Of a stretch of 64,000 nt of DNA, positions 43,567-52,472 are shown one piece after another (the first letter of the stretch is position 1; each line of letters opens with the position of its first letter). The notes beneath the pieces are model-generated. The model was not told the origin of the DNA and made no database searches. It worked only from the letters and a program-made list of their open reading frames with translations. The translations under genes and the position numbers were made by a program. The stretch is from Pseudobdellovibrionaceae bacterium (lineage in GTDB: Bacteria; Bdellovibrionota; Bdellovibrionia; Bdellovibrionales; JAMPXM01). The stretch covers positions 44,885-108,884 of the forward strand of contig JAJTYM010000006.1 in the NCBI GenBank assembly GCA_021463345.1, given 5' to 3'.

Positions 43567-45557
43567 TGGCCGTCGTCCGCATCGTTCTCCCAGACGAGAC
43601 AGAGCTGACATTTGACCGCGAGCCGAGCGCGCTTGAGGTCGCCGAGCGTATTGGGCCCGGCCTCGCCAAGAGCACCATCGGCGCGAAAGTCAACGGCGGC
43701 AAAGAGGTCCTCGATTACCGTTTGCCGCTCAAGGACGGCACGCATCTCGAGATCGTGACGATGAAAAGCCCAGATGCCAACGACGTCATCCGCCACTCGG
43801 CGGCGCACGTCATGGCGCAGGCGGTGCAAGAACTCTGGCCAGAGGTGAAAGTCACGATCGGCCCGGTCATCGAGAACGGCTTTTATTACGACTTCCACTC
43901 GCCTCGCGCGTTTAATCCCGAGGATCTCGACAAAATCGAAAAAAAGATGGCCGAGATCATTTCACGCGATCTCGAGATCAAACGCGAGGAGATGAGCTCC
44001 GAAGACGCGATCGCGATGTTCGAGAGGATGGGCGAGACGTTCAAAGTCGAGCTCATCCGCGATTTGCGTCAGCCCACGGTCAGCGTTTACCGACAGGGCG
44101 AGTGGCTCGACCTCTGTCGGGGTCCGCACCTGAGGTCCACGGGCCAGATCAAGGCGCACAAGGTTCTCTCCCTCGCCGGCGCCTACTGGCGCGGCGATGA
44201 GAAACGCGAGCAACTGCAGCGCGTGTACGCGACGGCGTTCAACGACAAAAAAGAGCTCGCTGAGCACCTGCGCAACCTCGAAGAGGCGAAAAAGCGCGAT
44301 CACCGCAAACTCGGCAAAGAGCTGGGGCTTTTTCACTTCCACCCGCTTTCGCCCGGAGCGCCGTTTTTCACCGGCAAGGGCTCGATCATCTACTCGGAGC
44401 TGCAGGGCTTTATCCGCGAACTGTACCGCGAGCACGGTTATCAGGAAGTGATCACGCCGCAGATATTCGACGTCGAGCTCTATCACAAGTCGGGCCATTA
44501 CCAGAATTATCGCGAGAACATGTATTTCACCGAGATCGACAAGCGCGAGTTCTCGGTGAAGCCGATGAACTGCCCCGGGCACTGCCTGCTTTACGGCTCG
44601 GACCGCTATTCATACCGCGATTTGCCTCTGCGCATGGCGGACTTCGGCCGCTTGCACCGCTATGAGCGCAGCGGCGTGATGCACGGGCTGACGCGCGTGC
44701 GCACGTTCTGTCAGGACGATGCGCACATCTTCTGCCGCGTCGATCAGATGCAGGCGGAGATCAAGGGCTTCATGGAGCTCCTGAACCGCGTGTACGCGAC
44801 CCTCGGAATGACCGAGTACAAGATCTATCTCAGCACGCGCCCCGAAAAGCGCATGGGTTCCGACGAGGTTTGGGACAAAGCCGAGACCGCGCTCCGTTCC
44901 GCTCTCCAGGCGCTCGATCTGCCCTACACGGTCAACGCGGGCGACGGCGCCTTTTACGGGCCGAAGCTCGACATCATGTTCGTCGACGCGATCGCGCGCC
45001 CGTGGCAGCTCGGCACGCTTCAGTGCGACTTCAATATGCCCGAGTCGTTCGATCTCAGTTACGTCGGCGAGGACAACAAGACCCATCGGCCGGTCATGCT
45101 CCACCGCGCGATCCTCGGCTCCCTGGAGCGCTTCATCGGCGTCTACCTCGAGCATCGGGCGGGTCACTTGCCGACATGGCTTGCGCCCGTTCAAGCGCAG
45201 ATCCTTTCGGTCACCGACCGCCAGGAGGCTTACGGGAACGAACTGGAAGCGCGCCTGCGCTCCCGTGGCGTTCGTGTGCACTTCGATCGTCGCGGCGAAA
45301 AACTCGGGTTCAAGATCCGGGAGGCGCAGCTCGCCAAGGTCCCCTACATGATCGTGATCGGGGACAACGAGGTCGCCAAGCGTCACGTCTCCGTGCGTTT
45401 GCGCACGGGCGAGACCATCAATGATCTCACGATCGATCAATTGCTCGAGGCCCTTTCGAACGATATTCAGGGCCGACTGCTGACCAGCCCGCTTGCGAGC
45501 GGAGATTTGGCGGCGGTCAAACAAACCCAAGACGCGAACCAGGAGGCTTCACATTAG
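43566..45557 (+). CDS. thrS: Threonyl-tRNA synthetase
   Basis: 663 residues, full length. N-terminal TGS-like and editing domains (HSAAHVMAQAVQELWPEVKVTIGPVIENGFYYDF), class II catalytic core with zinc ligand region MNCPGHCLLY, RMADFGRLHRYERSGVMHGLTRVR (motif 2) and HRAILGSLERFIGVYLEH (motif 3), then the anticodon-binding domain. The ATG at 43566 is the only available start, since an in-frame stop lies just upstream, and it has no Shine-Dalgarno sequence. It probably depends on coupling from the leader ORFs. Its stop overlaps the infC start. Confidence 0.96.
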   Translation: MAVVRIVLPDETELTFDREPSALEVAERIGPGLAKSTIGAKVNGGKEVLDYRLPLKDGTHLEIVTMKSPDANDVIRHSAAHVMAQAVQELWPEVKVTIGPVIENGFYYDFHSPRAFNPEDLDKIEKKMAEIISRDLEIKREEMSSEDAIAMFERMGETFKVELIRDLRQPTVSVYRQGEWLDLCRGPHLRSTGQIKAHKVLSLAGAYWRGDEKREQLQRVYATAFNDKKELAEHLRNLEEAKKRDHRKLGKELGLFHFHPLSPGAPFFTGKGSIIYSELQGFIRELYREHGYQEVITPQIFDVELYHKSGHYQNYRENMYFTEIDKREFSVKPMNCPGHCLLYGSDRYSYRDLPLRMADFGRLHRYERSGVMHGLTRVRTFCQDDAHIFCRVDQMQAEIKGFMELLNRVYATLGMTEYKIYLSTRPEKRMGSDEVWDKAETALRSALQALDLPYTVNAGDGAFYGPKLDIMFVDAIARPWQLGTLQCDFNMPESFDLSYVGEDNKTHRPVMLHRAILGSLERFIGVYLEHRAGHLPTWLAPVQAQILSVTDRQEAYGNELEARLRSRGVRVHFDRRGEKLGFKIREAQLAKVPYMIVIGDNEVAKRHVSVRLRTGETINDLTIDQLLEALSNDIQGRLLTSPLASGDLAAVKQTQDANQEASH

Positions 45558-46221
45558 CTCGCGATTCGGTGGCAGTGGCGGTGGCGGACCGAGAGGTCCC
45601 GGGATGGGCGGACGTCGTTTCGACGGACCCAAAAAAGGCGGCAGGGACGGCCTGCGTGTCAACCGCGAGATTCGCGCGCCTGAAGTGCGCGTGATCGACG
45701 AGAACGGACAGATGCTCGGGGTATTCGCCCCCATGGAAGCGCTTCGTATGGCGGAAGCCAAAGGCCTCGATCTCATCGAGATCGCGCCGACGGCCAAGCC
45801 TCCGACGTGCAAGATCATGGATTACGGCAAATACAAATACGAAAACAAAAAGAAAGAGCACGCCGCCCGCAAGAACCAGCAGATCATCGTGATCAAAGAG
45901 ATCCAGCTGCGCCCGCGCACGGATCAGCACGATCTCGACGTGAAGCTCAAGCATGCCCGCCGCTTCCTGCTCGAAGGCGACAAGGTGAAGGTGAACCTGC
46001 GCTTCTACGGCCGCGAGATGGCGCATCAGGAGCTCGGCATGCGCCTCTTGCAGCGCGTGATGAAGGCGCTCGAAGACCTCGCGTTGGTCGAGTCGCCGCC
46101 GAAGATGGAAGGCCGCCAGTTGTTCGCGCTCTTCGCCCCGGATGCGGCGAAGATCAAAGAATACGAGAAGGCGAGGGCCGCTTCCGTGGAAGAGCCGGGG
46201 GACACCGACCCGGCCCCCTGA
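45553..46221 (+). CDS. infC: Translation initiation factor IF-3, AUU start
   Basis: 222 residues. IF-3 binds the 30S subunit and proofreads start codons. The core is clear: LRVNREIRAPEVRVIDENGQ, then PTCKIMDYGKYKYE, IKEIQLRPRTDQHDLDVKLKHA and the C-terminal domain. Start chosen: ATT at 45553, six bases after AGGAGG (45541-45546) and overlapping the thrS TAG stop. AUU starts on infC are a known autoregulatory device in other bacteria. An ATG at 45604 has only a weak ribosome site. The AUU start adds a Gly/Arg-rich N-terminus; the acidic C-terminal tail is also extra. Confidence 0.93.
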   Translation: MSSRFGGSGGGGPRGPGMGGRRFDGPKKGGRDGLRVNREIRAPEVRVIDENGQMLGVFAPMEALRMAEAKGLDLIEIAPTAKPPTCKIMDYGKYKYENKKKEHAARKNQQIIVIKEIQLRPRTDQHDLDVKLKHARRFLLEGDKVKVNLRFYGREMAHQELGMRLLQRVMKALEDLALVESPPKMEGRQLFALFAPDAAKIKEYEKARAASVEEPGDTDPAP

Positions 46222-46303
46222 GTCGGCCATGGCGCCCGCGCTCGGCACTCGCGTTCAGCGCCGAGGGTTCCATTCCGAGAATCCAGTTTTGAGCGATCAC
46301 TCC

Positions 46304-46337
46304 TGAAACGGGCGCTGAAAGGCACCCGTTTCATTTT
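46304..46337 (+). terminator. Strong intrinsic terminator after infC
   Basis: TGAAACGGGCGC (46304-46315) and GCACCCGTTTCA (46322-46333) pair with one mismatch over a 6-base loop, followed by TTTT. It lies 83 bp after infC and separates thrS-infC from the RCC1 gene and from rpmI-rplT. Confidence 0.8.
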
Positions 46338-46520
46338 GGGAACTCCAGGGTCCGAACCTTCGCATCTCGGCGGTCGGGCCGCCCGCCATCCCAGTTTCGA
46401 ACCTCATCTTTGAGAAAGTTCGGTCAAGATGGCGAACTTCCCTCCGTGATTCCCCGCATTCCTCCGAAGAGTTCGGCGGAGGCCAGGACGTTGGTCCGGA
46501 GCTTCCCACACGAGGTACGT

Positions 46521-48356
46521 ATGCGGTTGAGAATGATTGCCCACGAAGCCACTCGCGCGATTTCCGTTTCAGCCCGCTTGTCCTGCCTGGCGATCGCCTT
46601 GCCGGTCATCTCCGGCTGCAGCGACTCGCGCGAGCCCGCGCGCATCACCATCGAGCTTCCCGGGAAGGCGGCCGCGCTCGCCGCTGGCAAAACCGGCGCG
46701 CCCGGTGAGTCCCAATGGAGCGCGTCCGTGCCCGCGTCCCTGGGCGAGATCGGATGCTACGCGATCTTCGTCGGCGGACCCGAAGCCGAGATGAACGGCG
46801 GTTTCTGCAAAGACGCCGCCGGCGGCCTCATGATGAAGTTCGGTCGTACGGCCGGGCTGTTCTCGGCCGGCTCGACCGCGGTGATCGAAGTGCCGGCGGG
46901 GAGCGACCGTCGCTTTTACGTCCTCGGGTTCAAGCTCGTCGCGGGCCGCTGTGAGTTCGTGATGCCGGCGAGCCATGAGCTCACGCTGGCGAACTATTCC
47001 AGCCCATACCTCGTCGGCCAAGCCTCGGCGAGCATCCAGCCCGGCGACAATTCCATCGCGATCACGCTCATGGACAGATTCACCGATGCGAACAAAGTCG
47101 CCGATTGCAGCTTCATGCCGGCCCGCAACCCCTCGCCCTCGCCTTCCCCGGCCCCCACGCCCACTCCGCGTTTCGCTGTCGCGCAGATGGCGCTTGGTCA
47201 GGGGCATACCTGCGCCCAACTCACGGACGGGCGGGTCAAATGCTGGGGCCTGGGCATGAGCGGCGCGCTCGGCGGAGCGAGCCAGAACCTGGGCGACGGC
47301 CCGGACGAAATGGGAGACGCCTTGCCGTTCGTCGACCTCGGCACGGGTCGCACGGCGAAGAGCATCGGCGCCGGCAACAACTTCACCTGCGCGCACCTGG
47401 ACAATGACACGATCAAATGCTGGGGGGCGAACACGTACGGTCAGCTCGGCCGCGGCAACACGAGTTCGTACGGCCTGTCGCCGGAGCAGATGGGCGACGC
47501 GCTTTCGCCGATCAACATCGGCACCGCTCGGACCGTGAAACAGATGGCCGTGGGCGAATCCCATGTCTGCGTCATCCGCAGCGACGACTCCGTGGTCTGC
47601 TGGGGCAAGAACGGCGGCGGTCAGCTCGGGATCTCGACGGGCACCGGAATGGTCGGCAGCATGGTCGGGCAGATGGGCGACGCCATGACCTCGGTCGAGC
47701 TTTGGGGCGCGCCTGTCCGGATTTCCGCCGGTCTTGCCCATACGTGCGCGCTCTTGGCCGACGGCTCCTCGCGGTGTTGGGGCGCGAACGCGTACGGCCA
47801 GCTCGGCAATGGCACCACGGCCGGGTCTTTCCTTCCGGTCACCACGATGATCGCGAGCGGCGCGACGGACGTGCTGGTCGGTCGGGAAGCGACGTGCTGG
47901 CGTCTGTTCGATATGACGGTTCATTGCACAGGCCAGAACAACGCCGGTGTTTTCGGCAATGGTTCCGTGGGGGGAAGCGTGCTGACACCGATGAGCGCCG
48001 TCGTCGGGCTCGGCGCGGTCCACCACCTGTCGATCAGCCACCAGCACGGCTGTGCCGTCAATGATGGATCCGCGTTCTGTTGGGGCTCCGGGTTCCTCGG
48101 GCGTACGGGTCTCAATTCAACCACAGCGACGACTGTGCCGGTCGGAGTCCCGCTCTTGGGGCGCGTGCAAAAAGTCTTCACGCCCGGCGCGACGACCGGC
48201 GGACATACATGTGCGGTTTTCATGGACGGGCAAGTGAAGTGCTGGGGCGACAACACTTACGGTCAGCTTGGCTACGGCGACGTGGTCACTCAGGGAGACG
48301 GTGCGGGCGAAATGGAGCTCCTGCCATTCGTGAACCTGGGCACGAATCATAATTAA
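46521..48356 (+). CDS. RCC1-repeat beta-propeller lipoprotein
   Basis: 611 residues. Lipoprotein signal (LSCLAIALPVISGC), an N-terminal beta-rich domain (about 25-195), a Ser/Pro hinge (NPSPSPSPAPTPTP), then seven RCC1-type repeats, each built on a Cys-...-CWG pattern (for example HTCAQLTDGRVKCWG, CWGANTYGQLG) and ending with GYGDVV near the C-terminus. Seven repeats fit one closed seven-bladed propeller, and the paired cysteines suggest disulfides, which fits export. ATG 46521 has GAGG six bases upstream. It interrupts the usual infC-rpmI-rplT order. Ligand unknown. Confidence 0.85.
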   Translation: MRLRMIAHEATRAISVSARLSCLAIALPVISGCSDSREPARITIELPGKAAALAAGKTGAPGESQWSASVPASLGEIGCYAIFVGGPEAEMNGGFCKDAAGGLMMKFGRTAGLFSAGSTAVIEVPAGSDRRFYVLGFKLVAGRCEFVMPASHELTLANYSSPYLVGQASASIQPGDNSIAITLMDRFTDANKVADCSFMPARNPSPSPSPAPTPTPRFAVAQMALGQGHTCAQLTDGRVKCWGLGMSGALGGASQNLGDGPDEMGDALPFVDLGTGRTAKSIGAGNNFTCAHLDNDTIKCWGANTYGQLGRGNTSSYGLSPEQMGDALSPINIGTARTVKQMAVGESHVCVIRSDDSVVCWGKNGGGQLGISTGTGMVGSMVGQMGDAMTSVELWGAPVRISAGLAHTCALLADGSSRCWGANAYGQLGNGTTAGSFLPVTTMIASGATDVLVGREATCWRLFDMTVHCTGQNNAGVFGNGSVGGSVLTPMSAVVGLGAVHHLSISHQHGCAVNDGSAFCWGSGFLGRTGLNSTTATTVPVGVPLLGRVQKVFTPGATTGGHTCAVFMDGQVKCWGDNTYGQLGYGDVVTQGDGAGEMELLPFVNLGTNHN

Positions 48357-48457
48357 TATGTAATTCCAAGATGTTGTGAGCTTTTATTGCGGCTTCCGCG
48401 AGGGGCCGCGTCGGAATTTTGGGCGGCCGGCAATCCCCATTCGATCAGGAAAATCCC

Positions 48458-48487
48458 TTGTCCCATCGGTAGATTGCGCGGTATATC
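48458..48487 (+). promoter_or_regulatory. Candidate promoter for rpmI-rplT
   Basis: TTGTCC (48458-48463) and TATATC (48482-48487) are separated by 18 bases, a fair -35/-10 pair about 105 bp before rpmI. Such a promoter is needed because a terminator follows infC and the RCC1 gene lies between. Confidence 0.4.
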
Positions 48488-48547
48488 ATCGGCTCCCAAA
48501 AGTCGCTCGTCCATAGAGTCAGCGCAGCTGAACCGGGCCCAAAAGAT

Positions 48548-48563
48548 CCGACCCATCGGTCGG
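48548..48563 (+). promoter_or_regulatory. Leader hairpin before rpmI
   Basis: CCGACC-CATC-GGTCGG (48548-48563) is a perfect 6-bp hairpin with a 4-base loop about 30 bases before rpmI. In many bacteria the rpmI-rplT leader binds L20 for autoregulation; whether this hairpin takes part is inference. Confidence 0.35.
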
Positions 48564-48592
48564 GCGCCCGCTCAGACTTGGAAGAGGTAGCC

Positions 48593-48784
48593 ATGGCACA
48601 GAAGACCCACTCGGGCGCCAAGAAGCGGATGAAGCTTCTGCCCGGCGGAAAAGTGAAGTGTAAGCACACCGGAGTGCGCCACTTGCTCAGCCCGCATAAA
48701 TCCAAAGGCAAGCGTCAGGCCAGCAAGATGACGTACGTTCACAGCGCGAACATGAACCAGACGCGCCGTCTTCTTAACTTTTAA
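48593..48784 (+). CDS. rpmI: 50S ribosomal protein L35
   Basis: 63 residues, very basic, matching bL35: KTHSGAKKRMKLLPGGKVKCKHTG and HLLSPHKSKGKRQ. ATG 48593 with GAGG upstream. rplT follows after 25 bp, the conserved order. No infC directly upstream, which is unusual. Confidence 0.95.
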   Translation: MAQKTHSGAKKRMKLLPGGKVKCKHTGVRHLLSPHKSKGKRQASKMTYVHSANMNQTRRLLNF

Positions 48785-48809
48785 ATTTTGGATATAGGTA
48801 GGTAGTCAC

Positions 48810-49172
48810 ATGGCACGCGTAAAACGGGGCGTCACCGCCCGTCGTCGTCGTAAAAAGGTTTTGGAACGCGCTTCGGGTTATTACAGCTCGGGCTCGCGCA
48901 CGTACATCATCGCCCGTCAGATGAGCGATCGCGGGATGGTCTTCGCGTATCGCGATCGTAAAGTGAAAAAGCGTGAATTCCGCGCGCTTTGGATCGCGCG
49001 GATCAACGCGGCGGCGCGCTTGAACGGCACGACGTACTCGAAGCTGATGAACGCGATCAACGAGAAGAACCTCTTGCTCGATCGCAAAGTCCTGGCCGAC
49101 ATGGCCGTGCACGATGCCGCCGGATTCTCGGCGCTCGTGAAGACGCTCAACCTGCAGACCACGCAGGCGTAA
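48810..49172 (+). CDS. rplT: 50S ribosomal protein L20
   Basis: 120 residues, standard length for bL20. MARVKRGVTARRRRKKVLERASGYY and FRALWIARINAAARLNG are diagnostic. It is needed early in 50S assembly. Preceded by AGGTAGG. The gene following 82 bp later begins the mevalonate operon. Confidence 0.97.
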   Translation: MARVKRGVTARRRRKKVLERASGYYSSGSRTYIIARQMSDRGMVFAYRDRKVKKREFRALWIARINAAARLNGTTYSKLMNAINEKNLLLDRKVLADMAVHDAAGFSALVKTLNLQTTQA

Positions 49173-49254
49173 ACGGCCCGCGTGTTCCGGTCCTGTCCCG
49201 CGCGCGTTACGCCCGCGCGGGCCGCCGATCACTTTGAGGCTTTGGGTGAGTTCC

Positions 49255-50292
49255 ATGAGCAGTGATCCGAGTTTCGAGTCCCGGAAAGCCGATCACATCC
49301 GTCTCGCGCTCGATCCGCGCGCGCAGGCGCACGGGACTTCGGGCTTGGATCGCGTCCGCCTCGTTCATGAGGCCCTTCCCGAGTTGGATTTCGCTCAAGT
49401 CGATCCTGGCGTCCGTTTTTTTTCCGATCGCTCGGCGACGCCGATGTTCGTCAGCTCCATGACCGCGGGTCACGCCGCGAGCGGGAACCTCAATCTTATC
49501 ATGGCCCGCGTCTGCGAAAAGCGGAACTGGCCCATGGGTGTCGGGTCTCAGCGCAGGGAGCTGTTCGATTCGAACGCGTCGCGCGAGTGGACGGAAATCC
49601 GTAAACAAGTCAAAGGCGCGCGTTTTTTCGGCAATATCGGCGTGGCGCAGCTGATCCGCACGACGACCGGCGATATCCGCCGGCTCGCCGACGCGCTCGA
49701 GGCGACGGCGATGATCGTTCACGCCAACCCTCTGCAGGAATGCTTGCAGCCGGAAGGCACGCCGGAGTTCGCCGGAGGCCTGCGCGCCATCGAGCGGCTC
49801 GCGCGCGAGCTCGATCGGCCGGTCATGGTGAAAGAGACCGGCTGCGGGTTCTCGGGAAGGACGCTCGAGCGCTTGAACGAAACGGGCGTCGCGGTCGTCG
49901 ACGTCAGCGGCCTGGGCGGCACGCATTGGGGCCGCGTCGAGGGTGGCCGTTCGGAGGTCGGGTCGAAGCTTCGGGGCGCCGCGGAAACGTACCGTGATTG
50001 GGGCATCGGCACCGTGGATTCGCTGCTCACGGCTCTGAGGGCCGCGCGCCGTTACGAGGTCTGGGCCTCGGGCGGCGTGCGCTCGGGGTTGGACGCCGCG
50101 AAGCTCGCGGCCCTCGGCGCCGCGATGGTTGGTATCGCCAAACCCGTCATGGAAGCGGCTCTCGATGGGGAGGGCGCGCTCGACGCGCTTCTCGAGCGCT
50201 TCGAGTATGAATTCAAGATGGCTTTGTTCTGCACCGGATCCAGAACCGTCGCGGAGCTGCGGGAAGGGAACGCATGGGAACTGACGAAATGA
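49255..50292 (+). CDS. fni: Type 2 isopentenyl-diphosphate isomerase
   Basis: 345 residues. FMN- and NADPH-dependent interconversion of IPP and DMAPP. Motifs: RKADHIRLAL at the N-terminus, MFVSSMTAGH, PMGVGSQRREL, VHANPLQECLQPEG (catalytic region), VMVKETGCGFS, VSGLGGTHWGRVEGGR and WASGGVRSGLDAAK. ATG 49255 with GGTGAG close by; an in-frame TTG at 49234 is less likely. It leads the mevalonate operon and overlaps mvaA by 19 bp. Confidence 0.93.
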   Translation: MSSDPSFESRKADHIRLALDPRAQAHGTSGLDRVRLVHEALPELDFAQVDPGVRFFSDRSATPMFVSSMTAGHAASGNLNLIMARVCEKRNWPMGVGSQRRELFDSNASREWTEIRKQVKGARFFGNIGVAQLIRTTTGDIRRLADALEATAMIVHANPLQECLQPEGTPEFAGGLRAIERLARELDRPVMVKETGCGFSGRTLERLNETGVAVVDVSGLGGTHWGRVEGGRSEVGSKLRGAAETYRDWGIGTVDSLLTALRAARRYEVWASGGVRSGLDAAKLAALGAAMVGIAKPVMEAALDGEGALDALLERFEYEFKMALFCTGSRTVAELREGNAWELTK

Positions 50293-51584
50293 ACGATCTC
50301 TTCAAAGGTTTCTCGAAGCTGACCCGCGAGGCCCGCTACGAACGCTTGGTCGAGATGGGAGCGCTTTCGGGCGAGGACGTCGAATTCCTGTCGGGCGGCG
50401 GGCTCAAAGACCTCGGGCTCGCCGAGAAATTCATCGAAAACGTCATCGGGTACTTCCAGCTCCCGCTCGGCGTCGCCACCAATTTCCGAATCGACGGGCG
50501 CGATTACGTGATCCCGATGGCGGTCGAGGAGACGTCGATCATCGCGGCGGCCTCGAAGACGGCCAAGTGGATCCGCGACAACGGCGAGATCACCACGGAT
50601 ACGCTCGGCGCGCAAATCATCGGCCAGATCCAAATCGCCAAGTGCTCGGACTTCGCGCGTTTCGCGCGCGTCATCGAGGGGCGGAAAAAAGACCTCATCG
50701 CCGACGCCAATCGCGAGGTCGCGGCCGGACTCGTCGCCCGCGGCGGCGGCGTCCAAGGCATCCAGGCGCGCAAGGTCCCGCGCGGTTCGGAGGGGGAAGG
50801 GGAGATGGCCGTCGTCCACGTGCTCGCCGATCCGTGCGACGCGATGGGCGCCAACATCATGAACCAGGTGTGCGAGTACCTCAAGGGCCCGATCGAGGCG
50901 TGGACGGGCGAGAAGGTCACGATGTGCATCCTCTCCAACCTCGTCGACACCAAGCTCACCCGCGCGCGCGTGCGGATGAGGGGTTTGGACGAGGCCGCCG
51001 GCAGGCGCATCGAGGAAGCCTCGTTGTTCGCGCGCCAGGACCCCTATCGTGCGGCGACCAACAACAAGGGCGTGCTCAACGGCATCGATCCGATCCTGAT
51101 CGCGACCGGCAATGATTGGCGCGCCGTCGAAGCCGGCGTGCACGCCTTCGCCGCTCGCGACGGGCTGTACCGCTCGGTCACGAGATGGGGATTCGAAGGT
51201 GGTGAACTGACGGGGGAACTCGTGGCGCCCATCGTCGTCGGTACCGTGGGCGGCGTGACCAAGCTGCATCCGACGGCGCAGTTGTGCCTGGGCATGCTCG
51301 AAGTCGAGAGCGCCTCCGAGCTCGCGCGCGTCTGCGCCGCAGTCGGCCTGGTTCAGAACTTGGGGGCGCTTCGGGCGCTCACCACCGTCGGGATCATCGA
51401 AGGCCACATGAAGCTGCACATCAAGAACCTCGCCCTGGGCGCGGGCGCGCGCGATGCGGAAGCCCCGATCGTGCAGAAGCGCCTCGAGGAAATCCTGCTC
51501 CTGCGCAAACGCATTTCGCTGCACAACGCGATCGAGGTGTTGCACGAGCTGCGTGGCCAGGCCGACACGGCCGCCAATCCCTGA
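50274..51584 (+). CDS. mvaA: Hydroxymethylglutaryl-CoA reductase, class II type
   Basis: 436 residues. It makes mevalonate from HMG-CoA. The pattern fits class II (bacterial) reductases: LPLGVATNFRIDG, AVEETSIIAAASKTAKW (catalytic Glu), DPCDAMGANIMN (NAD(P) loop), ATNNKGVLNGID (catalytic Lys region), GTVGGVTKLHP and GHMKLHIKNLA with the C-terminal His. The ATG at 50274 has GGGAAGGGAA upstream. Direction and operon position indicate biosynthesis rather than mevalonate degradation. Confidence 0.94.
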   Translation: MGTDEMNDLFKGFSKLTREARYERLVEMGALSGEDVEFLSGGGLKDLGLAEKFIENVIGYFQLPLGVATNFRIDGRDYVIPMAVEETSIIAAASKTAKWIRDNGEITTDTLGAQIIGQIQIAKCSDFARFARVIEGRKKDLIADANREVAAGLVARGGGVQGIQARKVPRGSEGEGEMAVVHVLADPCDAMGANIMNQVCEYLKGPIEAWTGEKVTMCILSNLVDTKLTRARVRMRGLDEAAGRRIEEASLFARQDPYRAATNNKGVLNGIDPILIATGNDWRAVEAGVHAFAARDGLYRSVTRWGFEGGELTGELVAPIVVGTVGGVTKLHPTAQLCLGMLEVESASELARVCAAVGLVQNLGALRALTTVGIIEGHMKLHIKNLALGAGARDAEAPIVQKRLEEILLLRKRISLHNAIEVLHELRGQADTAANP

Positions 51585-51587
51585 CCC

Positions 51588-52472
51588 GTGAGGATTTCGG
51601 CGCCTGGAAAGACGTTTCTCGTCGGTGAATACCTCGCGCTCCGCGGAGGGCCGAGCCTGCTCGCCGCGACGTCGCCGCGGTTCGCGCTCGAGACCGATGG
51701 GGCGTCGTCCGCTTCGCCGTTTCACCCCGCGAGCCCCGCGGGCCGGCTCCTGGCCGCTCGCGGGATCGATGCGGCGAACTGGGCCTTCGCCGATCCTCAT
51801 GAGGGGCGCGGGGGATTGGGGGCTTCGACCGCCCAGTACCTCTGCGCGTGGACGGCTCTCCGCGGCCGCCCGCCGTTTGGCGATTGGCGAGCGTTGGTCG
51901 AGGAGTACCGCGGGTACGCCTGGGACGGTTCGGGCGCGGCCCCGTCGGGCGCCGATCTGGTCGCTCAGGCCTGCGGCCGGCTGACCGTCTACGATGGGGC
52001 CGTGGCCGCCGCCCATTCGATGGATTGGCCGTTTCCCGATCTCGCTTTCACCTTGCTCAGAACCGGGCGGAAGCTCGCCACTCACGAAGCGCTGCGCGCC
52101 GGCGCCTCGTTCGATGAAGCCGCCTTGCGGGCCGCGGCTGAAACGGCTACAACGGCATTGGAATCCGGGGACGGGGAGCTCTTCGTCTCCGCCGTGAACG
52201 CGTACGGCGCCGGCCTTCGGGCCGCTGGGCTGCTCGCTCGGCCGAGCGCGGACCTCCTACGCGCGATCGGCGAGGGTTCGGAACGCCATGGTTTCGGCGT
52301 GCGCGCGTCCAAGGGATGCGGCGCCATGGGCGCCGACGTACTCTTGCTCGTCCACAAGGCGTCGGAGTCGGCGAGGCTCGGGGCTTGGTGCGCCGAGCGC
52401 GGGTTGGCGGTTTGCGGCGGCGACATGGAGCTTTCGCTCGGAGTGAGAATCGACGTGAGGACCGACGAATGA
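51588..52472 (+). CDS. GHMP kinase, probable phosphomevalonate kinase
   Basis: 294 residues. N-terminal APGKTFLVGEYLALRGGPSLL, the phosphate loop GRGGLGASTAQYLCAW, SGADLVAQACGRLTVYD and C-terminal ASKGCGAMGADVLLLVH are GHMP kinase motifs in the phosphomevalonate kinase style. The other two GHMP enzymes of the pathway are the next genes, so this one completes the set. Start GTG 51588, three bases after the mvaA stop, beginning MRISAPGK. It overlaps the next gene as ATGA. Confidence 0.8.
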   Translation: MRISAPGKTFLVGEYLALRGGPSLLAATSPRFALETDGASSASPFHPASPAGRLLAARGIDAANWAFADPHEGRGGLGASTAQYLCAWTALRGRPPFGDWRALVEEYRGYAWDGSGAAPSGADLVAQACGRLTVYDGAVAAAHSMDWPFPDLAFTLLRTGRKLATHEALRAGASFDEAALRAAAETATTALESGDGELFVSAVNAYGAGLRAAGLLARPSADLLRAIGEGSERHGFGVRASKGCGAMGADVLLLVHKASESARLGAWCAERGLAVCGGDMELSLGVRIDVRTDE

